The notes beneath the pieces were generated by a model. It saw only the letters and a list, made by a program, of their open reading frames with translations. It was not told the DNA's origin and did no database searches. Source: Wenjunlia vitaminophila DSM 41686 (lineage in GTDB: Bacteria > Actinomycetota > Actinomycetes > Streptomycetales > Streptomycetaceae). From it: DNA of 64,000 bases. Positions 19,092 to 26,863 of this stretch are shown here, one piece after another. The first letter of the stretch is position 1. Each line of letters opens with the position of its first letter. The translations under genes and the position numbers were made by a program. The stretch is from contig NZ_KB904636.1 of the NCBI RefSeq assembly GCF_000380165.1, forward strand, positions 1-64,000, given 5' to 3'.

Positions 19092-19749
19092 GGCGTTCCA
19101 TGCCTGGTGCCCACGAAGGAGGAAGGAGGAGCATCGAGCAATCAACCTGCTAGCCGCATAGCAACATCCGCTTGGTCACCGCATGACAGCGACCACAGCC
19201 CCCGTCCCGCACCTGCTACCAGGGCACCCACACCGATCCCGCTGACGCCCATCCACTGCCACCCCACCGCGGACTCACACCCTCAGCACGGAACGCATAA
19301 CCCCAGCTCACGCACCCCGACCACCTCGATCAAAGCGCCCATTTGCACCTCTCAGCGAACCAGCAACACGCCAGGCCAGCAGCCGCCCTGTGCACCAACA
19401 AGCCCCCTCGGGGCGTCAGCAGCTGGGCGTACACGGTCGCTTCGACGCCGAGGCCGACCGGGTTACCCCAGACGGGGAAGACGGCGCGGATACGGGCGGG
19501 GGCATCCGCCTGCAGCCGCGGGCCGCCGTGCAGAAGCTGTGGGACCCGGGCAAGTCGGCGCTCGCCGGCCGGCTTCAGGAAGCTGGCGGACTTGGCGGGG
19601 CTGAGAACCGAGTGGACGTACGGCAACATCCGACCGTATGTTCCGGTGTCCGCGCGCGTCTTCGCACGCGCGCCGGCACCAGTGCACGCGCGCCGGTTCG
19701 GGGAGAACCGCGCGCCGGCTCGATCTCGTCTTCTCGGGGGGACTTTCTC
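19092..19749. other. Non-coding stretch before DUF4328 gene
   Basis: No supported gene. The part around 19297-19410 is repeated imperfectly at 20712-20826 on the other side of the DUF4328 gene. Just upstream of that gene is a run of GCGCGC-rich inverted motifs (about 19650-19720) that could form secondary structure. Confidence 0.45.
19361..19380 (+). repeat. Direct repeat, left copy
   Basis: An exact 20-bp block identical to 20774-20793, within about 110 bp of imperfect similarity (roughly 19297-19410 and 20712-20826). The copies lie in the same orientation on both sides of the DUF4328 gene. Confidence 0.7.
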
Positions 19750-20454
19750 GTGACCACGCCCATGCCGGCTCCGCCGTACGCTGCCCCGCCCGGCGCCTGG
19801 CTGCGCTCGCCGGCCGTGCTCGGCCGGGCCACCGCCGTGCTGCTCGGCCTCGTCATCGCCACCGACCTGTTCGCCTGCTACGCGGACCTGCTGGAGATGG
19901 ACGTCACCGGCGACCTGGCCGACGGCGTCACCGGCGTCGGCGTGATCGACCGGGCGGACCACGCGGACGCCCTCTATGGCATCGCCGGCATCGCGCAGCT
20001 TGTCGCGCTGGTGACCACGGCCGTCGTCTACCTGTGCTGGCTGTGGCGGATCCGGGTGAACGCCGAGGTGTTCGACGCCTCACGGCATCGCATGAAGCGC
20101 GGCTGGGCCATCGGCGCCTGGTTCTGCCCGGTGGTGAACCTGTGGTTCCCGCGCCGGATCGTCGTGGACAGCTGGGACGCCAGCGCTCCCTGGGGCTCAC
20201 GGTCCGGGCACACGCTGGTCAACGCCTGGTGGACGCTGTGGATCGTCAGCCTCTTAGTGGGCCGGTTCGCCGACCGCAGCTCCCGGCAGGCCGAGACGGC
20301 GGACGAACTGCGCGGGGCCGCCAGGACGATGCTGTTCTCCGACTGCCTCGACATCGCGGCCGCGGTCCTCGCCATCATGGTGGTCGTCCGCCTGACCCGG
20401 ATGCAGGAGCGCAAGGTCCTCTCCGGCGAGGTGCCGGCTCCCGCACTTGGCTGA
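19750..20454 (+). CDS. DUF4328 family membrane protein
   Basis: A 234-residue membrane protein of the DUF4328 family, common in Streptomyces and of unknown function. A Pro-rich N-terminus is followed by about five hydrophobic segments (about 25-48, 72-95, 118-135, 158-176, 200-218). The family-like motif RMKRGWAIGAWFCPVVNLWF is followed by WWTLWIVSLL. The GTG at 19750 is chosen as start because a CGGGGGGAC stretch precedes it and a Pro-rich cytosolic tail is typical. It stands alone between the paired direct repeats, so it may have moved or been duplicated as a cassette. Confidence 0.8.
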   Translation: MTTPMPAPPYAAPPGAWLRSPAVLGRATAVLLGLVIATDLFACYADLLEMDVTGDLADGVTGVGVIDRADHADALYGIAGIAQLVALVTTAVVYLCWLWRIRVNAEVFDASRHRMKRGWAIGAWFCPVVNLWFPRRIVVDSWDASAPWGSRSGHTLVNAWWTLWIVSLLVGRFADRSSRQAETADELRGAARTMLFSDCLDIAAAVLAIMVVVRLTRMQERKVLSGEVPAPALG

Positions 20455-20933
20455 AATCCCATGGCTGTGACACTCCTGCCCTGGTCGTACCGCCGCCGCT
20501 CCACTGCCATCAGCGACGGCACCGAACGCATCACCAGAATCACACTCGAAGCCATCCGCCTCGACCACCTCGCCGAAACCCACCACCGCCCCACCCGAAC
20601 CCACCAACCCCAACCATCGAGCGGGCCGAGCATCCCTGACCAGCGCAAATGCGCGCCGAGCCTTTTCACGCCGGCGATATCTACAACCAACCAGGCCCCA
20701 CTCAGAGCACAAGACCCCAGCTCACCCACCCCGGCCTCCCGGCCCGAACCACTCACCTCGCATCTCAACCAATCAGCAACACGCCAGGCCAGCCACCACC
20801 CCGCACACCAACAAACCCCCTCCGAGCCTCATCGCTGAACTCGGACTGGAGTGGGCGACGGTGTAGAACGCATCCGACACTGAGTCAGAACGATTGCTTA
20901 GTCGCGGTGACAACCCAGCCCTGCGGGCTCGGG
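20455..20933. other. Non-coding stretch after DUF4328 gene
   Basis: Contains the right direct repeat (20774-20793). An open frame from 20461 encodes a low-complexity, Pro/His/Thr-rich peptide that I do not consider a supported gene. Confidence 0.4.
20774..20793 (+). repeat. Direct repeat, right copy
   Basis: Identical 20-bp block to 19361-19380, 1.4 kb apart. No transposase or terminal inverted repeat accompanies it. Confidence 0.7.
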
Positions 20934-20972
20934 CCGAGGTGTTGTGCTCGCGGCGTGAGCACAACACCTCGG
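20934..20972. terminator. Hairpin terminator
   Basis: A perfect 16-bp stem (CCGAGGTGTTGTGCTC with 20957-20972) and a 7-nt loop, 30 bp beyond the stop of the minus-strand HNH gene. Confidence 0.72.
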
Positions 20973-21001
20973 GTGGGAAGGGACCTGGGAGGCGAGACCG
21001 G

Positions 21002-21549
21002 TCAGGGTCCGATCTGCACAGTGATCACGCGGTTGGGGCACGCTGCGGCCACGTCGGTCAGCACCTGGTGCTCGGCGTGGGTGCACCGCGCTTCCTTCCG
21101 TGGCGGCCAGTCTGTGGGGTCCTGGTCGGCCTTCCGCCGGTTCGACCGCGCGGAGACCGCCGCCAGCGCCCGGTCGTCACCGAGATCGTTGGCGTACGCC
21201 TGCCGGCGCTGCGCGGTCCAGGGGTAGCCGCCGGAGTCGTGCGCCTCGGCCAGGGGAACCATGTGGTCGATATCGATGCCGCGGGCGCTGGTGATGGTGG
21301 CGTCGTCGTACCAGGAGTACCAGGCCGCGCCGGTGAGCCGGCATCGGCCCGTCATCGGAGGCGGCTGGACCGCTTCGTCCAAGAGCACCTCGGCGCGGTG
21401 GAGCAGCCGTCGTGGTCGTTGTCGGTCCAGCGTCGGTACAGGTCCCGGTCGTAGCCCTCGCGGTGTTCATCGGCGACCGGTGGCCAAGCCACCATTCGCC
21501 GCAGCGGCCGCGTCACCTCCGCCGCGGCGTGCCCCGGCGCCGGCAGCAT
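21002..21549 (-). pseudogene. HNH endonuclease family (DUF1524-like), frameshifted
   Basis: Two overlapping minus-strand frames together encode one actinomycete HNH family protein. The upstream frame (21549-21352) gives ADEHREGYDRDLYRRWTDND and HDGCST. The downstream frame gives VLLDEAVQPPPMTGRCRLTG, then the nuclease core GIDIDHMVPLAEAHDSGG with the catalytic His, then RSNRRKADQDP and a Cys-containing tail. The frames join if one C is restored near 21385. This is either a one-base deletion that inactivates the gene or a sequencing slip in a GC run. The family is usually a secreted or cytosolic non-specific nuclease. A terminator hairpin follows at once. Confidence 0.7.
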
Positions 21550-21803
21550 GAGCCACCGGCATCTCCATCACCAGACCAGCAGCGGCCAGCACTTAGCAGC
21601 CGCGCGCACGGATGGCGTCTCCGTCATATGAACGTGCTACCGGCACGGTGATCGGTCAGGAACGAAACCGCCTGGTCGTCACCCACCGGGCGAGCCCTCG
21701 ACACCGCGTGCCCGAGAGCGATCGCGGGGCTGTTACCCAGACCGTTCCACCTCAAGCCCACGTCCAGTCCCCGGGCGCGGTGTCCGCGGTCCTGGACGTG
21801 GGC

Positions 21804-22383
21804 ATGGCTGAGAAGGCCACGGAGTTGGTTGAGGAGTTCCGGGCGTCGGCGGCCGCATACCGGCGGGCTGGGCACCGGGATCGAGGTAGTCGCGTTGGCG
21901 ACCGCAAAGGCGCTCAGCCAGCTCGGGGTCCCGGACCGCTTCGTCTCGGCGGCGACGGGCGGGCCTGGCGGCCGGTACGTGTCGTGGGACAACCACGACG
22001 CCTGCGCGCGGCGCATGCTCGCCACCCTCGCGGTCATCGAGGCCGAGCGGCTGGTCGACCGCGTCACCGTCGCGCGACGCGACGGGACTGTGCCCTACGC
22101 CAACGAACTCCTCGACGGCCAGTGGCGGCGCGGGGCCGCGGCCGACACGGCGGGAGCCTCTGAGCGCGTTCGGCCCTGGAGTGCCCGAGAGACCGAAGTC
22201 TTCCGTCGCGACCTTGCACGGACGGACCAGCGTCTGCACCAGGACCTGGCCTGTGAGGAACAACGTTTGGCGGTCCAGCGGGACGCCGAGCGCGCTGCCG
22301 CGCTCGCCGAGCCCGGTCCGCCGCACCGCGCAACCCCGCCGCCGGGCACCCGGCGTTCGACTCCCACCGGCTTCGCCCGCTGA
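21804..22383 (+). pseudogene. Zeta-toxin-linked upstream gene remnant, frameshifted
   Basis: From ATG 21804 the frame MAEKATELVEEFRASAAAYR looks coding, then the signal moves to another frame (GIEVVALATAKALSQLGVPD onwards) near 21875. The later part, VTVARRDGTVPYANELLDGQ, ERVRPWSARETEVF and an Arg/Glu-rich helical tail, resembles sequences found in or next to Streptomyces zeta-toxin genes. It runs directly into the zeta relic at 22386. The exact function is unknown; it could be an antitoxin-like partner. The frameshift makes it non-functional as read. Confidence 0.4.
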
Positions 22384-22385
22384 AC

Positions 22386-23190
22386 ACCGATGGATTTTCG
22401 AGGAGCTGATCGCGCCGTCGTACCTGAACCAGATCATCTTCCGCGACGACCCGCGGGCGGTGTGCGTGCTGGGACAGCCCGGCGCAGGCAAGCTGGCGGT
22501 CTCCAGCAGGATCAAGAGGACGATGCGGCCGGGCGCCACCCGGCTGGAAGGCGACGACTTCAAGGCCTCACACCCGGAGCACTTCCAGCTGCTCTCTTCC
22601 GATCCCCGTAACGCCGGCGCGGCGATCCGGTTCGACTACCGTGCCTGGTTCGCTCAGGCCGAGGCGTCGTGCGCGACCGGCGCGGTGACGTCCTCATCTA
22701 GGCCGCATCCGGCAGCGCCCGAGAGTTCTTGGATAGAGCGTTGCCTTTCGCCGTCGCCGGCTACCCGATCGAGGTCGTGGTCCTGGCGGTGCGTAGGGCC
22801 GACAGCCGCCTCGCCACCGTCCTGCGCTACGCCCGCGCCCTGCAGGTCGGGGCCGGCCGGTTCACCTCCCAGGCTGGCCACGACCAGTGCTTCAACGCCC
22901 TGCCTGATGTCGTCGCCCTCGCCGAGGAGCATCCGGCCATCACCGCCGTCACGGTGATCCGCCGGGACGGCCGAGCCCTGCTCCGGCACGAGGCCGGCAG
23001 CCCGGGACGGGCCCGCTGGATGCTGGAGTCGGAGCGGAACCGCCCCTACACCGAGCAGGAGGGCGCCGCCTTCTTCGCCCTGTACCGGGGGCTGCGGCAG
23101 GCTCTGCCCCAGCTCGCCATGAGCTGGACGACATCGCGGGGCTCGCCCGCCCGTTGATGCCCGCCGCGATGCGGTCGGCCCGCGTAGACG
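22386..23190 (+). pseudogene. Zeta-toxin (UDP-GlcNAc kinase-like) gene, decayed
   Basis: The order of recognisable blocks is that of a zeta toxin: RWIFEELIAPSYLNQIIF, the P-loop region VCVLGQPGAGKLAV, EGDDFKASHPEH with the acidic residue after the Walker A helix, then VRDRRGDVLI, FAVAGYPIEVVVLAVRRADS and GRFTSQAGHDQCFNALPDVV. The Walker A Thr/Ser after GK is Leu here. The frame shifts near 22670, a TAG stands where Glu is expected just after DVLI (near 22708), and a second shift near 23115 separates the ELDDIAGLARPLMPAAM tail. Three lesions plus the altered P-loop make it a clear pseudogene. Confidence 0.65.
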
Positions 23191-23426
23191 GCCGCGATCC
23201 GAGCGATCTCCTGCGGCCCCGCGGTTTCCAGCCGCGCCTGGTCCTCGACAGCGGCCTGCCGCGCGGCCTTCAGCTCACCGGTGCGGTCCTCGTCGGGCAC
23301 TGGTACCCGACGCTCGGCCGTGATCTGGGCGCTGTACCAGGCCACCACCGGGTGGACCGGCGTCGGCCGACATCTGACCGCATCGATCACGCCACCGAAG
23401 GGACCATTACCGATCCGGACCATCAC
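23046..23426 (-). CDS. Hypothetical protein coupled to DUF1963 gene, C-terminus doubtful
   Basis: The start (GTG 23426 or ATG 23423) overlaps the stop of the DUF1963 gene, so translation could be coupled. Residues about 28-80 look like a genuine helical, charged segment (WYSAQITAERRVPVPDEDR, then KAARQAAVEDQARLE). The last third is antisense to the decayed zeta-toxin tail and is unlikely to be native. It may be the truncated 5' part of a gene joined to foreign sequence. No family recognised. Confidence 0.35.
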   Translation of the reverse strand: MMVRIGNGPFGGVIDAVRCRPTPVHPVVAWYSAQITAERRVPVPDEDRTGELKAARQAAVEDQARLETAGPQEIARIAAVYAGRPHRGGHQRAGEPRDVVQLMASWGRACRSPRYRAKKAAPSCSV

Positions 23427-24274
23427 CAGATGTCCGGTGTCGGGATTGCTTGGCTGAAGTCACCGGACCTGAGTGCTTCGGTAGGAATCGACCAGTGCAT
23501 CCAGCCGCCGTCTCCGCCGATGCGCCACTCGTCCTGATCAGATAGCTGAAGCAAGTGATGGTAGAGGTTTGGGTCCTGACCATTGCGGCGGGTCGGAGAG
23601 CCTCCTGTCGGGAAGACTGACCAACCGAAGGCGAGGTTCTCCGCGAGGATGTGATCCGGCCGCGACACCCAGTCGTTGTCCGGATCGAGGTTCGAGATAC
23701 TCACATAGTCACGGATGTACTCGATATCCTCGTCGTAGATGCCCGGTTCCACCCGGAGTGTTCCCCATGCCGGGTCATAAGTGTCAGGGAAGGCAAATCC
23801 GGGTGAGGCCGCCCAGGGTATCGGTGTGAATACGCTGGAGCGGGCGGGGGGGTCCGTCTCCACAGCGCGTCCGGAACGGGCGGCGATCACCGCACCCAAT
23901 TCCTGGGCATCACAGAAGAACTCGCTCGCGACCTCGGCTGCAGCAGGGTCGCACAGCTCGGATTCGGAATCGAGGTAGAAGAAGTTGAGCAGGCCCGTTC
24001 CAGCGGGGATGAGACCATCGAGCCAGGGAGCCAGAGCATCGGTGTCGAGGACCGCGAACAGACTGAGTGGAACGCCTTCACAAGTAGGCCAAGGCGTTCC
24101 CGGCTCAAGCATGGGATGACCACCGAATCGACTGTTCCCAGCCGCGTCCCCCGGCGCAGCTCTGGTCAACTCGAACCCAGGCCTGGCAAGGCTGACGACG
24201 CGGGTGGCGAGCTCCGCGCCAAAGAGGGCAGTGCAGAATTCGTGCAGGGCGGCACGTGTTGTCGTTGGCTCCAC
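23423..24274 (-). CDS. DUF1963 (YwqG-like) protein
   Basis: A 283-residue cytosolic protein of the DUF1963/YwqG family, whose biochemical role is unknown. Typical marks are SRFGGHPMLEPGTPWPTC (about 48-65), AGTGLLNFFYLDSESELCD (about 92-110) and the C-terminal HHLLQLSDQDEWRIGGDGG block (about 245-265). The start is GTG 24274, with no better upstream codon. It stands within degenerate sequence but is itself intact, and a short frame of unknown function overlaps its stop. Confidence 0.78.
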   Translation of the reverse strand: MEPTTTRAALHEFCTALFGAELATRVVSLARPGFELTRAAPGDAAGNSRFGGHPMLEPGTPWPTCEGVPLSLFAVLDTDALAPWLDGLIPAGTGLLNFFYLDSESELCDPAAAEVASEFFCDAQELGAVIAARSGRAVETDPPARSSVFTPIPWAASPGFAFPDTYDPAWGTLRVEPGIYDEDIEYIRDYVSISNLDPDNDWVSRPDHILAENLAFGWSVFPTGGSPTRRNGQDPNLYHHLLQLSDQDEWRIGGDGGWMHWSIPTEALRSGDFSQAIPTPDIW

Positions 24275-24550
24275 ACGGGCATCTAAGCATCCGCCTGTGA
24301 CAACCCGCTGTCACCCTACTGAGGGCGCCTCCAAAGCGAGACCGTTGGGCTGGGTAATCAGGTGGCCGTCACTGTAGAAATTACTCTCAGTCTGGTCTGT
24401 GCTCACTCTGGATCCGCTCACTCATCAGAAGGTGCACGCGTTCAGAAACACACACTAAGAGGTCATCTCGTTTGGGACTCCGCTTCCTGTCGGCGGCTCT
24501 CAACAAGAGTGCACATCCGGGGCTCGCGCTCCTCGACATACGATGCCGAC

Positions 24551-25090
24551 ATGCACGCAGACAGCACGCGGAGCGCTCAGGCCCTGCTGATCAACGGCGC
24601 CGTCGGTGTAGGCAAGACCACCCTTGCCGAAGCGGTGGGCGACCTTCTCGCCGACGCCGGGATCCCTCATGCCGTGCTCGACCTCGACTGGCTGAGGCAG
24701 TCGTGGCCCGCTCCTCCCGGTGACCGTTTCAACTTCGGGCTGCTGCTGCGGAACCTTCGGAGCATCGCCAGCAACTACCTCGAAGTAGGAGTGACACGCC
24801 TCGTACTGGCTGGCGTGGTCGAGCACCAGGACGAGCGGAAACAACTGGCCGATGCCGTAGGTGTTGATCTCACGGTGTGCTGGCTGCGGGCGGAGTTGCC
24901 GGTCATCCACCAGCGTCTGGCGCACCGCCACGCCCGCGAGCCTGAAGCCCTGCAATGGCACCTGGACCGGTCCACTGAACTGGACGGAATCCTCGGCCGG
25001 GCCGCGGTCGACGACTTCATCATCGATACCACCACAGGCTCCGTCTCCGACGCCGCCGCATCTGTGATCAAAGCAGCCAACTGGCAGTGA
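24551..25090 (+). CDS. Small P-loop kinase (AAA_33-like)
   Basis: A 179-residue nucleotide-binding protein. LINGAVGVGKTTLAEAVGDL (about 13-32) is a clear Walker A motif, and VLDLDWLRQSWP supplies an acidic residue at the position where small-molecule kinases bind Mg or substrate. RLAHRHAREPEALQWH looks like a lid region with basic residues. This resembles the adenylylsulfate-kinase/gluconate-kinase-like group of stand-alone kinases; the substrate cannot be told from sequence. The start is ATG 24551, with no strong ribosome binding site. It is monocistronic, between DUF1963 and an IS5-type relic. Confidence 0.7.
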   Translation: MHADSTRSAQALLINGAVGVGKTTLAEAVGDLLADAGIPHAVLDLDWLRQSWPAPPGDRFNFGLLLRNLRSIASNYLEVGVTRLVLAGVVEHQDERKQLADAVGVDLTVCWLRAELPVIHQRLAHRHAREPEALQWHLDRSTELDGILGRAAVDDFIIDTTTGSVSDAAASVIKAANWQ

Positions 25091-25127
25091 GCAAAACGGA
25101 CTACTGGGGCGTCGCACGCCTGGTCAG

Positions 25128-25865
25128 GTCGCCAGTATGCGGTAACAGATCAGGGCGGCGGCGATGCCGGTGAAGGCGAGGAAGTGCTTGGCCTTGCGCT
25201 CGTAGCGGCGGTGCAGACGGCGGCACCCGGCAAGCCACGCCACCGTCCGCTCCACGGTCCAACGGTGACGGCCCAGCCGCTGAGAGGACTCGACGCCTTT
25301 GCGGGCGATGCGCGGGGTGAAGTTCCGGGAGCGCAGCCACCGGCGGAGGTGGTTCTAGTCGTACCCCTTGTCGCCGTGCAGCTTGGCGGGCCGCCGCCGT
25401 GGTCCGCGACGGGAGCGGATCGGCGGGATACCGCGCACAAGGGGTTCGAGCCCCTAACTGTCGTGGGTGTTCGCGGCGGTGATCCCGATCGAGCGGGGCA
25501 GACCGGCTCGGTGATCAAGTGGATCTTTGTTCCCTTCTTGCCGCGATCTTCGGGATTCGGACCTGTCAGATCCCCCCTTTCAGGGGCCGCATATTCACTG
25601 CGCCGATCGCGCACCAGGACCAGTCCAGGGCGCCACTCGCACCGAGCTCGTCCAGGACCAGGTGGTGGAGCTTGCCCCACGGAGCTTGCCCCACACCCTG
25701 GCCCGGCTCCACTCAGTGAACCGCCGGCGCGCGGTCGGCCCGGAGAGGCCGAAGCCCGGCGGCAGTTGCCGCCACGTACAGCCGGTCGTGGCCACGAACA
25801 GGATCGCCGCCAGCACCTGCCGGTCCCCATACCGGCGTCGGCCACCACCCTGCGGGCGCGCACCG
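25128..25865 (-). mobile_element. IS5-family (IS427-like) transposase relic
   Basis: On the minus strand, several frames are needed to follow one transposase. Its order is RPQGGGRRRYGDRQVLAAIL, TTGCTWRQLPPGFGLSGPTA, then GDLTGPNPEDRGKKGTKIHL, then HRWTVERTVAWLAGCRRLH and a C-terminal FTGIAAALICYRIL. The N-terminal 30-40 residues are missing. A tandem duplication of about 14 bp (AGCTTGCCCCACGG, near 25670-25697) is one cause of the frameshifts. The C-terminal WTVERT block with the DDE glutamate is still visible. It cannot make an active protein. Confidence 0.72.
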
Positions 25866-25883
25866 GAGCTCCGTCACGGTGCT

Positions 25884-26087
25884 CACTGCGGGCTCCCCGC
25901 TGCGCCAGGCAACTGTCACCTTGAGGGTCGCCTTGCCCCCGGCCTCGGTCACGACGCTGACCAGTTGGCCGCTCTTGACTGCGATTTCGATGCCGAATTC
26001 GAGCGTCACTTCGTCCGGGGCCGCGGTTCTGACGCTGCGCATGACGGTCTCCAGGGTCTGGGAAAGATCTTTGGGCTGCCGTGACAT
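25884..26087 (-). pseudogene. Trypsin-co-occurring domain (trypco1)-like fragment
   Basis: From ATG 26087 the minus frame reads MSRQPKDLSQTLETVMRSVR, then APDEVTLEFGIEIAVKSGQL, ending near KVTVAW. This pattern (PDEVxxEFGIxxxxKxG, then a beta strand) fits the trypco1/CU044_2847 domain, a small domain found beside trypsin-like and caspase-like proteins in actinomycetes. The frame then runs into the IS5 relic without a natural end, so the 3' part is probably lost. The assignment rests on pattern memory only. Confidence 0.35.
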
Positions 26088-26299
26088 ACGGTCACCGAGG
26101 GCGGCCCGCCGTCGTCGACGCCGACCACCCGCGGCGCGGGCGCCTCCGGCTCGGGCAGGGCATCGACCAGGCGCAGGACCGTGCTCCGGACCGCCACCGG
26201 GCACGGAGCCGGACGCCTCAGGCATCGCCGGCAGCGCCGGGTACTCGTCCACCGGCAGGGTGTGGAGGGTGAACCGGGAGCTGCCGCAGACGACGTTGA

Positions 26300-26740
26300 C
26301 CCGACACGCTGGGCGGTCTTCCCATCGGGAAGGACGCCCTGGGCCGGGTCAAGCGCCAGTGCGGCCTCCATGTCAGCCTCACCCCGACCAGCAGCACCTG
26401 CTCGCCGCCATCGGCATCACCCGCGAAGCCGCCCGAGCGCGGGTCGCCCCCACGTGACTCCCGCCGATTGACCACCGCTCCCCGCTTCGACACCGACGTC
26501 GCCCACGCCCGCTCCTACAGGGCCTTGCACGGACACCTCGCCGCCCACGTCCGCGACCAGCACGAAGGGGTTCCCCATCGGGCGCTGGCTCGTCGAACAC
26601 CGAACACGACGAGGTCGCACAGGGCTTCCGCGGTACTACGAGCAGGTGCGCAGGGACTGGAACGACCCCGAAGACGTGCTGTGGCAGCTCCAGACCAGAC
26701 TCTCGGCCCCGGTGCCCTTGGGGGTCGTCCGGAGTGGCGC
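26300..26740 (+). pseudogene. Helicase-associated-domain protein, scrambled fragment
   Basis: Pieces in three plus-strand frames recall the repeated helicase-associated (HA) domains of large Streptomyces DEAD/DEAH proteins: DQQHLLAAIGITREAARARV (near 26390-26450), then RALHGHLAAHVRDQHEG with a WLVEH-like continuation (near 26515-26600), then RRDWNDPEDVLWQLQTRL (near 26646-26705). The pieces are in the right order but not one frame, so this is a decayed C-terminal segment. Confidence 0.4.
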
Positions 26741-26806
26741 GAGTGCGGGGCGGTGCGGGGACCGGCCGAGGACGGCAAGGCGGTCCCCTGTCAACCGCTC
26801 CACCGA

Positions 26807-26850
26807 CACTCCGGTGCCCGCGCCGTCCCCGGCGAGCGGGCACCGGAGTG
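26807..26850. terminator. Hairpin terminator after secreted GH35 gene
   Basis: A 15-bp perfect stem (CACTCCGGTGCCCGC at 26807-26821 with 26836-26850) and a 14-nt loop, 14 bp beyond the stop of the minus-strand GH35 gene. Confidence 0.75.
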
Positions 26851-26863
26851 CTGTGACCTGCGG

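Noticed and set aside
24450-24475. Sequence like an IS5-type terminal inverted repeat before the P-loop kinase
   Set aside because: Only one end was found and I could not confirm the consensus from memory.
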